Source of the DNA: Paulinella micropora | Taxonomy: Eukaryota; Cercozoa; Imbricatea; Euglyphida | Direction of reading: 5' to 3' | Assembly: GCA_009731375.1 (NCBI GenBank) | Contig: BJOX01000124.1 | Coordinates: 199,497 to 232,914, forward strand | Length of the DNA stretch: 33,418 bases | Shown here: one piece after another, positions 10,236 through 20,086 of the stretch | How the letters are laid out: each line of letters begins with the position of its first letter | How positions within the stretch are numbered: position 1 is the first letter of the stretch | Made by a program: the position numbers and the translations under genes | Notes under the pieces: generated by a model | The model's database searches: none | Seen by the model: the letters and a program-made list of their open reading frames with translations, nothing else | Told to the model about the DNA's origin: nothing

Positions 10236-13200
10236 ATGGAGACACACACTTACAACTGTAAGACTTATAGGTTGGACAAATTTAGGGAACATAAAATTAG
10301 GTATGAAATCAAAAGGGTAAGGGGTCGTGATGTGCTTTACATAATACAGGGTTATAAAAGACTGTATAGAGTGGATACAACAAGGGCCCAGAATTACTTG
10401 AACTGAGTAAAAGGTGCTGTTTACTTTGAGGAAGAGAAAAAGGGTATCCCAGTGGCACCACCTTTACCGCCTATTTTGGAAGCGAAAGTGTTTGAAGGGA
10501 AAGTGAGAGAAAGAAAAGAAAATGTAAAAGACCTGATGCGGTATGCGAACTACGAAATCAAACATGTTGATAGAAAGAATCACATTCTGGGTGTTAATGA
10601 AAGTCAATATTGGGTTACGCTTACTGGCAACTTCACTTCTTTCAGTATGAATGATGTTTTGCAGTTTATTGAAATAATCCTGAACGACTTTATCAAAAGA
10701 CAGATACAAGGTAGTATGGTTAGTGTAATTATCAAGTTTGTAGATTACTATGGAGCAGAATCTACAAAGTTGAAAGAGCTTAATGAGATTTCTGTTAGCG
10801 ATGTTTTGGAAAGATTGTCAGCCTTATTTCAAAGCAACGAAAGCCTTTACACAGATGAAAAGGGAACTAATATAGATAAGTTTAGGTTCGTTTTGAAATC
10901 TGTTGAAATGCAGACTGGTGGAACGAGGCTTCAAATAATTAATAAGTTGGATGTATATAAAAAGAGAGGTGTAATTAAAATTAATAATACAGACAACATA
11001 TGTACAAAAAAAGAAAAACACAAAAGTATCCGCAGGTTATGAAAGGTAGAAAGATACAGGAGATGGCTATTAAGTTACACGAAGAAGCAAATGGCATTAA
11101 GGATGTGTGCGGTATTCCTGAAATTAAAACCTTTGCTAACCACATTAAATACAATCTGGTTATTGTTGAATTTCCTGACACGATTGTTTATGATACAGAC
11201 ATAAAGGACGAGAAAGGCGTGCGACTTACGAACCTTTACATACTTAAGACTGAGAACCACTACGATGCAACAACCAATATGAAGTCTATGGTAGGTAAAG
11301 AAAACTTCTCTGAGTTGTGCTTAGGATGATTTCAAAAGCGACATGCCTGCGAAGCTAAATGTAATATCTCCGAAACCAAAGGATGTAAGGGCATTAACGA
11401 TAAAAGCAATTGGACTGATTGCTATTAGTGTAATAGAAAGTTTCCTAACACTGTATGTTTCAATAACCACAAGAAGACGAATTACGATATGAAAGCGACA
11501 TGTCTTTCGTGCGGACTTAATTACAGGAAGAAAAACGAACACAAATGCGGATATGCGAAATGCCGTAATTGTAAGGAACTGAAACCACTTGAACACCAAT
11601 GCGAAATCGTGAAGAAAGACATATTACCTTTTTCAGAGAAATACATATTCATTGACTTTGAAGCGACACAGGATACTAGCGAGCACATTGTTAATCATGC
11701 GGAAAGTCAGTATTACGATGCAAAGGAACCACCAGTTATCCATAAGAACATTGATGATTTCTGTAAGTGGGCTTTTGAACCTAAGCACAACGGCTTTACA
11801 TTCATTGCTCATAACAGTCGCGGTTATGATTGTCAGTTTATGCTTAAGTGGTTGGTGGATAACGGTCAGACACCATTTGTCATTTATCAAGGCGGTAAGG
11901 TAATGATGATGACTTTAAAGAGATACAGCTTCATTAATAGTTTGAGTTTTCTTACTATGCCGTTGTCAGACTTTCCTAAAACATTCGGATTGAAAGAACT
12001 TAAAAAGGGTTTCTTCCCTCACTTCTTCAATACTGACAAGAACAACAATTATGTTGGTGTTATGCCTCATAAAAAGCACTACGGCTACGACACGATGAAA
12101 GATAAAAAAGAGCAGAGTTTTTGGAATGGTATGAAAGCCAAAAAAACAACACATTTGATATGCGGAAGGAAATTGCCGAATACTGTCATAGCGATGTTGA
12201 TATTTTGAGAAGGGGCTGTATGGATTTTAGAAATCAGTTTCTAGAGTTCGGTATTGACCCGTTTCAATATACAACTATTGCGAGCTGTGTTATGGCTTTG
12301 TCCCAGGCTGAGTTTATGCCAGAGAATTCAATTGCTGTGTTGAAGGTGGAAAAGCAAAACAGGATTACCTCTCGGGCTTGTGTTGAATGGATAGCTTACA
12401 GAAGCAGGTTAGACCAAACAGATATCAAACACGCATTCAATGGTGGCGGAAAAATGTTTCAACTTGGTCAATCCCGTGTGTATGTAGATGGCTGAGATGA
12501 AAAGACGAAAACCGCTTATGAGTTTTACGGCTGTCTCTGGCACGGATGTCCAAAGTGCTTCAATGGCAATACCATTAACACTAAGAAGAATAAGACGATG
12601 GGCGAACTATACAAGGCAACAATGAGACGAGAAAAAGAACTCAAACAACAAGTCAGCAAACTAGTATCTATCTGGGAATGTGAATGGAGTTTAATGAAAA
12701 CAAGTGAAAGCCTAGCGGAAAATACTAATGAACGAATTATGGAACAAGAAGGGCTGAACCCGCGAGAAGCAATGTTTGGAGGTAGAACGGATGCTCTAAC
12801 ATTGTATTGGAAATCACGACACGACAACGAATACGCGAAATACATTGACATATGCTCTCTGTATCCTACCGTTATGTTTTACGACCTTTATCCTAGCGGA
12901 CACCACGAAATCATTAGACCTAACAATGTAGGGGCAAGCCCCTACAACCCCAACGGAGGGGTTGCGGGGGACGAAGTCCCCTGCGACAGAAAAGATATGA
13001 AAAACAAAATCATAAACAGAGAATATTTCGGAGTGGCTAAGGTTAAGATGCTACCTCCTAGAAAATTACTACACCCCGTTTTACCTAAGGCGGATAGAGG
13101 AAAACTAATGTATTACTTATGCGACAAGTGCGGAATGACCGAACAAAAGGATGAATGTAAGCACACCGATAACGAGCGAGCAATAACTGGCACTTTGGCA

Positions 13201-14224
13201 ACGGCTGAAATTTACAAGGCCTTAGACAAAGGCTACAAGCTAATTAAGGTATATGAGGTATGGCACTGGAAGGAGCAGAGCAGTAGCCTGTTCAAAAATT
13301 ACATAAAAACATTCTTAAAGGTTAAACAAGAGTCAAGCGGATATCCTGATGGATGTATTACACAGGAACAAAAAAGAACCTACATTGATAGTATGGAAGT
13401 CAGGATGGGTATTAAGATGGAAGAAAACAAAATAGAAGAAAATCCAGGACGGCGAGCGGTTGCTAAGTTGTGCTTAAACTCGTTGTGGGGCAAGTTTGGT
13501 GAAAAGCAAAACAAAGCTAAAAAAAAATGAATAAACATAAACATTATTAACGACAAAATAATAGAAGCGAGCTATGACCTTAAACAGGATTCGGTAAGCG
13601 ACCCCGTGAAAACAAATATTGTAGTTGCTTTATTTACGACTTGCCATGCGAGGATTAGACTATATGAGATGATGGACAAACTAGGCAACAGAATTCTATA
13701 CCACGATACTGACAGTGTCATATACACAACAGACTTAACGAAAGGCGAAACAGATGTTAAAACGGGTAAGCTGTTAGGTGAATGGACGGACGAACTACAC
13801 GGAGCAAAGATTATGACCTTTATCGGAGGCGGGCCAAAGTGTTATGGATATGTCTTAGATAACGGCAAAGCAAGTATGAAAGTCAAAGGCTTTAGTATGA
13901 ATTATGAAACAATAAATCATTAAGTTTACCAAATATGTTAAGTGTCATCAGTTGTGGACTTGGAATTAAAAACAGCGACCTTATTGAGAATGGCAAGAAT
14001 GAATTGTTAGAGTTGCTTAAGTCTCAGGAAGAAAAATTGATTGCTAAACGAATTGAAAAATCTGGTAAAGTTGTTATTGTAGAAAACAGCAAGATAACAA
14101 GAGACAAACAACAGAAAAAAATAACGAGTGAATACTTAGAAAAATATTCAGCTTTACTTACACTAAAAGAAATATTATAGGTATTGTAGATAATGCGATC
14201 GAAACAAGACCGTTTAGATACTAA
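10236..14224 (+). pseudogene. polB: Protein-primed family B DNA polymerase (broken)
   Basis: This replication enzyme of the element covers about 1,330 codons over several frames. Visible in order: Cys-rich zinc-binding segments (about 11426-11610), the exonuclease I motif FIDFEATQD (about 11648), the exonuclease II region (GYDCQFMLKWL), the exonuclease III-type YCHSDVDILRRG (about 12180), the conserved FYGCLWHGCPKCF, palm motif A YIDICSLYPTVMF (about 12840), motif B AKLCLNSLWGKFGE (about 13460) and motif C YHDTDSVIY (about 13700). The start chosen is the ATG at 10236, just after a TATA-like box. In-frame stops: TGA at 10404, 11327, 12493 and 13528, TAG at 11426. Frame changes lie near 11000, 12120-12160, 13905-13935 and 14140-14160. 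A GC-rich hairpin cassette is inserted in frame at 12929-12991. All catalytic motifs remain recognisable, so the breaks are recent or are errors. Confidence 0.93.
12929..12991. repeat. In-frame hairpin cassette inside the polymerase gene
   Basis: Three adjacent stem-loops: GTAGGGGCAAGCCCCTAC (8-bp stem), CAACCCC/GGGGTTG (7-bp stem), and CGGGGGAC-GAA-GTCCCCTG (8-bp stem with one G-T pair and a GAA loop). The first is shared with 14226-14243 and 23397-23414. The insert keeps the polymerase frame open and adds about 20 Gly/Pro/Asn-rich residues (NNVGASPYNPNGG and following) between motif A and motif B. Confidence 0.8.
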
Positions 14225-14278
14225 ATGTAGGGGCAAGCCCCTACAACCCCAAGGGGTTTGAAAGGGGTTTTCCCTTTC
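14225..14278. terminator. Hairpin cluster between convergent polymerase and lipase genes
   Basis: GTAGGGGCAAGCCCCTAC, then CCCC-AA-GGGG, then GAAAGGGG-TT-TTCCCTTTC. The cluster begins one base after the polymerase stop and overlaps the 3' end of the lipase gene on the other strand. This suggests bidirectional termination or mRNA 3'-end formation. The function is inferred from position only. Confidence 0.6.
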
Positions 14279-14974
14279 TAATAAAAACTTTATAATTTTT
14301 TTTTTTACCTTTCCCTTTAAAGCTCCTAATCGTATGAATTCCTTTTTTTGGTTTGACTAACTTAGTATTTACAGCCGCAGCACCTAACAATGATACTGGG
14401 TCAAATGCGGTCCGGTAGTTTGTCGTTAGCATCGCAGTCTTCGCTCTTTTACCTTTCGGATTTACCTTAACGGCTACTCGGTCAATCACTCCTTCAATTA
14501 GGTCCCTCGTGCTACTGCCTTTGTTGTATGTTGTAGCCCTCACCCCCGTCTGTCGGCTTAAGTCTTTTGCTATTGTACCACCTAGTGAATGACCCGTCAG
14601 CTCTACATTATCCTTACCATATTTCTTTATGACCTCATTAACCAGCTTCTGCTCTTCTTTATATCTCGGGGTTCTTTTTAATACTCCCTTTACTAATGCG
14701 ACATCGGTTAGCAGATCCCTCTTATCCGCACTACCCCTAAATGCTACAATCGCCTTACCATCTTTTTCATACACTGTTGATTTTTCTTTGCTCGCGACTG
14801 GCTTCCATCCGTCAACACTTTTTCTCTCTGACGAAGACAAATAGACATCCTCCGACAACTCAGCACTACCGCCTTTTGCCGTTTGTATTCTTTGCTTGCC
14901 TTTTTCAACGCTTCACCATGGCTTATGTTATGCTTAGCGGAGTAAGCCTTAACGAACTTTATCCACTCACTCAT
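14241..14974 (-). pseudogene. Class 3 lipase-like α/β-hydrolase with N-terminal helical domain (one frameshift)
   Basis: The C-terminal 200 residues carry the lipase nucleophile elbow TGHSLGG (Ser about residue 91 of the 14858 frame), the oxyanion-side AIVAFRGS, an Asp in AFDPVSLL (about 153) and a His in GIHTIRSF (about 175). This is a complete candidate Ser-Asp-His triad of the Lipase_3 family. The N-terminal frame starts at the ATG at 14974 with MSEWIKFVKAYSAKH and reads GEALKKASKEYKRQK, a short helical domain seen in many giant-virus and Polinton-like-virus proteins. It passes into the lipase frame through a one-base shift at about 14868-14880. The role is probably membrane or lipid attack at entry or exit (inference). 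It is convergent with the polymerase. Confidence 0.85.
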
Positions 14975-14987
14975 CGTCGCACATGTG

Positions 14988-15006
14988 CAACAGCCCAACT
15001 CGTTGG
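14988..15006. repeat. Small hairpin before the lipase
   Basis: GCCCAACTCGTTGGGC can fold on itself. A close relative, GCTCAACTCGTTGAGC, occurs at 22679-22694 with two paired substitutions, again next to a viral gene, so both belong to one small hairpin family. Confidence 0.5.
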
Positions 15007-15039
15007 GCATTCTATATAATTAATTATTTTTTATTTTTT

Positions 15040-15062
15040 TATATTACCCTATATATACCACC
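15040..15062. promoter_or_regulatory. Divergent TATA-like promoter (lipase / ExoX-C-like gene)
   Basis: CCCTATATATACC lies 7 bp before the ATG at 15068 and about 75 bp before the lipase start on the other strand. A poly(T)/AT-rich stretch (15020-15045) adjoins it. It matches the motif before the polymerase gene. Confidence 0.5.
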
Positions 15063-15067
15063 CTACT

Positions 15068-15343
15068 ATGACCACCCTCACAAGACTGTGTGAGAAATTC
15101 CAAAAACTTTCCATTGAAGGCGAAAAAAAATCCTTTTCGTTGGAAGATGTTCAAAAGGTAATCCACGACGAAATAAAAGCAATTGAAGAAAAGAGAAATG
15201 CTCAACCAAAAGACACTTTTCAATTCGGCAAATACAAGGGAAAGAAGTTTGAAGATATCGCAAAGATTGACAAACCATATATTGAATGGTTGGTCCGTCA
15301 GCCGTGGTGCCGAAATATGGCTGAATTGAAAAAGTATTTGTAG
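15068..15343 (+). CDS. ExoX-C/DUF3820-like small protein
   Basis: 91 codons, intact. The N-terminal half is a charged helix. The C-terminal half (residues about 52-80) reads FQFGKYKGKKFEDIAKID and then YIEWLVRQPW. This is the FGKYKG...D..Y..WL pattern of the small domain found alone in viruses and at the C terminus of some DnaQ-type exonucleases. No exonuclease catalytic domain is present, so it is an accessory or DNA-binding domain at most. The stop codon TAG is part of a hairpin (GTAGGGACAAGCCCCTAC). A degraded second copy follows at 15409-15593. Confidence 0.75.
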   Translation: MTTLTRLCEKFQKLSIEGEKKSFSLEDVQKVIHDEIKAIEEKRNAQPKDTFQFGKYKGKKFEDIAKIDKPYIEWLVRQPWCRNMAELKKYL

Positions 15344-15361
15344 GGACAAGCCCCTACGACC
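15341..15361. terminator. Hairpin overlapping a stop codon
   Basis: GTAGGGACAAGCCCCTAC is a variant of the 18-base palindrome found after the polymerase. The TAG stop of the preceding gene lies inside its left arm. Candidate 3'-end signal. Confidence 0.55.
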
Positions 15362-15408
15362 CCTGATTATTTATGATTATAATAAATAAATTTTATATAA
15401 TATATACA

Positions 15409-15593
15409 AGGAGTGAAGCCGAAGCAAAAAAAGAAATTCCTAATGAAGAGGAAGAAGCAAATAAATTTCTACAATATGGAAAATGTATACATAAAAAATT
15501 GAAGATGTTGCCAAGATTGACAAAGAGTATCTTGAATGGCTAGTTCAACAACCTTATTTTAAGAACAAAGATGAAGTAAAAAAGTATCTGTAG
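15409..15593 (+). pseudogene. Degraded tandem copy of the ExoX-C-like gene
   Basis: The frame from about 15409 (SEAEAKKEIPNEEEEANKF, then LQYGKCIHKK) passes by a one-base shift near 15500 into DVAKIDKEYLEWLVQQPYF and ends KKYL-stop at 15591. Order and spacing match the intact gene at 15068-15343 (FGKYKGKKFEDIAKID, YIEWLVRQPW, KKYL). No ATG is visible at the 5' end; the helical N-terminal part is shortened. I read this as a decayed duplicate, not expressed. Confidence 0.7.
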
Positions 15594-15749
15594 GAGCTTT
15601 GTGGAGATTTCACCTCCACACCTCCAGGTTTTGATGAAACTTTTTCAAAGTTTCACTCCTACGACCTCAAAAACTTATTCATTTATTTTATTATTTTTTT
15701 ATGCTTCCGCGGAGGGGGTTATAGGGGCGGAGACCCCTATTATTGGTCT
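15594..15749 (-). promoter_or_regulatory. GAA-loop hairpin, second hairpin, and 3' palindrome
   Basis: 15601-15619 on the minus strand is GTGGAGGTGAAATCTCCAC, a stem of 8 bp with a GAA loop. It is the fifth member of the family found at gene starts, here with compensated stem bases. 15636-15656 forms GAAACTTT/AAAGTTTC. 15719-15744 (ATAGGGG/CCCCTAT) abuts the 3' end of the minus-strand gene that ends at 15750. Confidence 0.55.
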
Positions 15750-16972
15750 TCAATAAAATTCATGAACATTTCCGCCACCAGTTCCAGAAAGTGTTTTTTG
15801 GGTGAATGTTAAAACATCACTCGGCGACAATTGAATATCATAAGTTCTAAGGTTTAGTATTTGGCTTGACCCGCTCGTAATATAAAGCTTGAGAAGGGTA
15901 CTGCCCCCAGCGATGGCGGATGCTTTTGAGTCTGTATCTACAATAGAATATTTGGTATCAACATCGGCAAAACCAGCTCCCGTTAATGTTCCATTTAGTA
16001 CCAATTTTGCGACAATTGTTTTGCTATCCTCATTCGTGATGCTTATCAATGTAGGATATACAGTTGAATAATTGGTTATGTTAGCACCACCACTATCAAA
16101 CAATGCTTTATTCCTAATACTGAATACAGGGCCTTCTGTAGCAGTCGCCGCCTTAGTTCCTTCAACTTCGTTCGTTATACTCGTGTTTATGTTGTTAGTC
16201 CCCTCAATAAATAACCCAACACTCGCAGTCTTTAGCGATTGAATTCCTGTGTCGTTATCATTTCTCATCACCGCAGAAAATGGTAATGAAGTGTTTCGCA
16301 GACTAACACCTAAATAGCATATCTTATAGTGTGGATTTACTGAAATTCACCAGTGGTAGGGTTCTCAATATAAAACCGTATAGCACCAAATCCCAAATAC
16401 TGAAACGAAATCTGAAATACGTTTCCTTTGGTGAAGTCTATGATAGGCATATCTTTTGTTCCATTGCAAGGGTCATCCCAGTCTGCTTGATTATAGCGGA
16501 AGCTAGCACCACCTTTGCAATGAAGAATATTCATTCCTTGATTATAACCTTTGTAGAAATAGAATCCATCATTTAATCCACTATCTCATATACCGATAAA
16601 TGAATAGTAGTCCTTAGTCTCATCTGTATTCCATAGAGCCGCGAAACGAGTAAGGACCCTCATACCCGTTCTGTATTTAATTCTTTTTTTGCTTACCAAC
16701 TCCGCATTACCTGTTGTGTCTGCTTGGGTCTTCAACTCCGCCATATTGTTTGAAAATGAAACGATAGATTTTGTTTCGGTCTTCGTCCATATTCGTGTAT
16801 TAATGGTATAAGGAAAAATCTCCTGGACGACGGGTGTTAGTTGACTAGTTAATGCTTCGCCGAGAGCGGTTTTCATATTATTGGTTTCAATGTGGCCGTC
16901 ATACCCGACCTTTAGGTTTATAAAGTCTCCGTCAGGATTTTGTGCTATCAAATTTCTCTGGTGAGAGGTCAT
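15750..16972 (-). pseudogene. Phage-like virion structural protein (three open pieces)
   Basis: Three consecutive open pieces read as one protein of about 400 residues. 16972-16586 carries ALGEALTSQLTPVVQ, KKRIKYRTGMRVLTRFAALW and YYSFIGI. 16585-16337 carries GFYFYKGYNQGMNILHCKGG, NQADWDDP and GNVFQISFQYLGFGAIRFY with IENPTTGEF. 16271-15750 is a β-rich C-terminal part. The second set of phrases is typical of a structural protein shared by tailed phages, giant viruses and Polinton-like viruses. A TGA at 16586-16588 separates the first two pieces in the same frame. A TAA at 16337-16339 and a shift near 16318 separate the last two. It lies directly downstream of the major capsid gene in the same direction, so I place it in the virion module. 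Its position in the particle is unknown. Confidence 0.75.
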
Positions 16973-17028
16973 CGTATATTATTGCAAGAAAAAAATAAAA
17001 TAACTATAAAAAATTAATAATTACCGAT

Positions 17029-18629
17029 TTAATTCATAATAATTTCAATTCCCTTAACAAGCACACTTCGTTGAAGAATAGCATAGGTGGAATTGTTGAG
17101 ATTACTTATGCCAGCACCACTCGCATTAGGATTTACAGTAGAAACGAATTCATATCGCCTCTCGGTATCTAGGCTCAAACCGCTTACCTCATAGCCGTCA
17201 GTATCCTTATCACACAGCGGGCGGATGTTATCCCAAGTATCAACATGGAACCAGTTGTAATGATAGACATCGGAATTCAAAATCGCACTTCCCTTCAACT
17301 TATCCTTCAAAATCATATAGTCCTCATTATCAGAAGTGTCAATAGCAAACTGTTGAAGGCGGGTCCCATCAAGTGTTGTATAATAAGTAATAATTTTCGC
17401 ATCCGCCCTGTTATCATTATCAAAAGAAGTATTAGCACTCTCAGTGTTGTGAAAGGCGGATGTATAGATACGACGAATTCTCTCACCCTGTGAGCGGTTC
17501 ATCTTAGCGACATAGTTTTGCTGACCAGATGAAAGATTTTGCTTCCAAGAGATAGGGTATTCAATCTTAAATGGGAAGCCCTCACCCGCAATCTTTTGCT
17601 GGACACCAAGAATTACATTTGGGTCGGTTTCCACGGACAGGAACAAGTTCAAGTTTGAGACAGTGGCTCCGACAATACTAGCAGTGACTCCGCCCGCCAC
17701 ACTCTTCGCATCTGTTCCATAGAAGAAAGCACTGTTAGTTCCTTCCCGCACAATTCGCAAGTCAAGGATTTCATTGAAGCCGATAGTCTTATCCAATTCA
17801 AAAATAGTGCCAAACAGCATACCCAAAGGAAGTTTAACATTGATAACTGGGTCAGGGGTCGCATTAGTTCCTCCTTCAAAATACTTGGCTTCTTCATAGG
17901 CCACATTCACAAAACTAGGAGCACCAGTGCCGTTAGCGATAAGCAAGTCATTGTGGCGACGAGCAGTAACTGCTGGTTGTTGAAATGTATTACTTACCTC
18001 TCCCTTCAATGTGGTGACCAAAGCACGAAGGTTGTCTTTGACAGTGTTAATTTTTCCTTCAAGGTCAGTAATCGCGGCATTAACCGCAGCATCTGAATAA
18101 GTATTTCCATCCCCTGTTGCGATAGCAGTGTGTGCGGTAACATTTCCAACTGCGGCTGTGGTATTACTCAACGAATACAAATCATCATGACCATTTGCGG
18201 GCACAGCCACCGTAGTTGGGGCATTACACTTTTGGAGCATGCCACCGCTAGCTGACCCGCCCCGTGATTTTCAAGAGACATAAACTTTTGATAACTAATC
18301 TCAGGCTTCCATACTATCTTTGTGTAGTTGCCGACATTTTGGAGATTACACAAATACAAACCGCTTCGGGTTCGCAACTCAATTGTTCTAATCATACTCA
18401 AGCAGTCCATAAATATACGATTATAACCCACAGATGCCACAGGGGTGTAAGTAAATCGCAACACAGACCTCGCAAGGTTCAAAGGGCGAGTAGGTGTTTT
18501 CATTTCCTCCCGCGGTGGTGAGAGTAACATTCGCTGAGCCTTCTCGGCGGTAAGTTTATTCAACTCATACTTTCCAGTAAGCAGTTCCTTGGACTGATGG
18601 ACGAGTTCGCCACCGTATTGGACTGGCAT
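17029..18629 (-). pseudogene. MCP: Major capsid protein, double jelly-roll (one frameshift)
   Basis: About 530 codons in two frames. The N-terminal part (18629 to about 18210) has MPVQYGGELV, then FMDCLSMIRTIELRTRSG, YLCNLQNVGNYTKIV and SYQKFMSLENHG. The C-terminal part (about 18240 to 17029) has LPLGMLFGTIFELDKTIGF, PISWKQNLSSGQQNYVAKM, SQGERIRRIYTSAFHNTES and YNWFHVDTWDNIRPL. Order and content match the capsid proteins of Polintons, virophages and Polinton-like viruses, which form the hexagonal capsomers. The frame changes in an A/C-rich stretch at about 18210-18240, the only break seen. The start at 18629 follows an A-rich leader. The penton gene lies just upstream. Confidence 0.9.
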
Positions 18630-18718
18630 TTTTCCTTTTTTCAGTTTTGTAGTTTGTAAATTAACAGCACTATATTTTAATATAAGAAAAAAAATAAATT
18701 AAATTAATTAACGAGATT

Positions 18719-19524
18719 TTAACAATTGAAAAATGATGAAAATAAATTAAAATAATTCGTCTCGCGATAAATCAACAAAGTCATTACAATGCCAAGCCCG
18801 TTTAGGTTTATTGGTTGGTCGTTTTCGTCAGTCAAGTAAAACCGATAAACATTGTTTGAATTAGCAGACAGTGTTTTTCCATACTCCGACCCGCTTCCAT
18901 CATATATATGACAGAGCCGAACGGGATTTCATTCGCGGTGTATATTTCTTGGAGCACGTGATTATCACCTTCGCCGGCTAAGTCTGATTGAAGATACAAT
19001 GTTTTTTCGCCCGTCAATATTATGACATTTGATGACCTTAGGTTATTATTAGCAAAGAAATAAGTAGAAGACCGCTCAAACCCCATAATTTCGTGGATGC
19101 GAGTTTCGTCGTCAAATATAAACCGCGTTTGGATGTTGATTGGATTGTTCGTCACAGTAAATAATAACTTACAATCTTTGGGTTCGGTGTTGGTGTTGTT
19201 GCTTGTTATTGTGTATGTGTAGTCGTTGGGGCTTTCTGCGGTTAGCACCTCGGCCAGCTTATTTTTTAAGTTGTTCATTGTGTAGTTGCCTTCGGGTATC
19301 GTAATGAGCGCCTCGTTGCCGTTTTCACTCAGAGTAAAAGTGTTGTAGAGGCTTGCCACAGAGTAATATGATTTCGGAACATAGATATGTAAAATTTTAC
19401 AATGTGTTGGATTGTCCAATCCTCTTAAATCCAAAGAGTGTGTAAAGTCGCTATCGGTTCCATTTATCCTGTTTTTGCTGTTTATGTAATAAATATTGCT
19501 ACTTCGCCCGCCCTTATATTCCAT
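18719..19524 (-). pseudogene. mCP: Minor capsid (penton-like) protein, frameshifted near its 3' end
   Basis: The 230-codon frame begins MEYKGGRSSNIYYINSKNR and continues DSDFTHSLDLRGLDNPTHC, LHIYVPKSYYSVASL and ITIPEGNYTMNNLKNKLAEV. These are the hallmark phrases of the penton protein of Polinton-like viruses and virophages, which caps the fivefold vertices. The frame is lost within an (AT)n run at about 18898-18906, and the homologous reading continues in another frame to a stop at 18719. The start ATG at 19524 follows the GAA-loop hairpin motif immediately. The MCP gene follows downstream, the usual penton-hexon pairing. Confidence 0.85.
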
Positions 19525-19555
19525 CGCAGAGATTTCGCCTCCGCACCTCCAAGTA
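19525..19555 (-). promoter_or_regulatory. GAA-loop hairpin motif at the penton start codon
   Basis: On the minus strand, GGAGGTGCGGAGGCGAAATC runs into TCTGCG and then the ATG. The 19-base core (19526-19544) folds into a stem of up to 8 bp, with one mismatch next to the loop. Near-identical motifs lie at 21344-21382, 23108-23142 and 27010-27046, with a compensated variant at 15601-15634. Confidence 0.65.
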
Positions 19556-19585
19556 TATTATATATCCTAAACTATATTTTTATTT

Positions 19586-19617
19586 ACTGGCGGGGTCGTA
19601 GGGGGAGCGGGCCCCTA
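19586..19617. terminator. GTAGGGG/CCCCTAC hairpin after the protease gene
   Basis: CGTAGGGGGAGCGGGCCCCTAC abuts the protease stop on the minus strand. Same stem family as 14226, 15341 and 23397. Confidence 0.55.
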
Positions 19618-20073
19618 CTAAATAAAATTATCAAAACCATACCCGTTCTGTGCTTTCAACTCCTCCGCTTCTTTTTCTTTTAAGTCAGTCCATCCACTGG
19701 CGAATTTAAAACGGGTTCCTTTCGCCCGCTCTAAAAGAAACCTCATGCTATGCCATCCGCAAGTATTACTTGTATCACTCTGTTGTTTAACTTGATTAAC
19801 CTTCATTAATAAATAACTATCAGGTCGGCTTTTATCTATTAGCTGTTTCATCCGTTGTTGAAAGTCTTCCGTTGGTTGATATTCTGCTAGCGGGTCATAC
19901 ACTTCAACACTCCTTTCACCATTCAAACTAACCCAAACAGCCATCCAATGCTGGCCTGGTTGCGAACTTTTTTGGGTGTTCATAATAAAACCATACTTTT
20001 TTCTTTTTTCTGGTTTTAAATTATTGATTTGGTCGCTGGCTATCGTGCCCAAATACCAACTATGTCTTTTCAT
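19618..20073 (-). CDS. PRO: Adenain/Ulp1-type cysteine protease (maturation protease)
   Basis: 151 codons. Candidate catalytic residues in the order of the C5/C48 fold: His42 in PGQHWMAVWV, Asp60 in VEVYDPLAEY, Gln97/98 in VKQQSD and Cys105 in NTCGWHSMRF. In Polintons and adenoviruses this enzyme cleaves virion precursors during maturation. The start used is the first ATG. Homology probably continues upstream for some residues in this frame (RTNEIDDI), back to a TGA just before them, so the true N terminus may lie in the upstream open piece 20087-20419, separated by a frame change. It lies between the penton gene and the Lys/Arg-rich gene, all on minus. Confidence 0.88.
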   Translation of the reverse strand: MKRHSWYLGTIASDQINNLKPEKRKKYGFIMNTQKSSQPGQHWMAVWVSLNGERSVEVYDPLAEYQPTEDFQQRMKQLIDKSRPDSYLLMKVNQVKQQSDTSNTCGWHSMRFLLERAKGTRFKFASGWTDLKEKEAEELKAQNGYGFDNFI

Positions 20074-20086
20074 TATGTCGTCTATT

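Noticed and set aside
11321-11599. Minus-strand frames inside the polymerase region (also 11633-11890 and 12525-12851)
   Set aside because: They are antisense shadows of the polymerase; all motifs are on the + strand.
14225-14278. CRISPR or tandem-repeat array
   Set aside because: Palindromes are dispersed singly over kilobases, with no regular spacers.
17245-17493. Plus-strand frames inside the MCP region (also 18264-18521 and 16331-16576)
   Set aside because: They lie antisense to clearly conserved minus-strand virion genes and show no domain.
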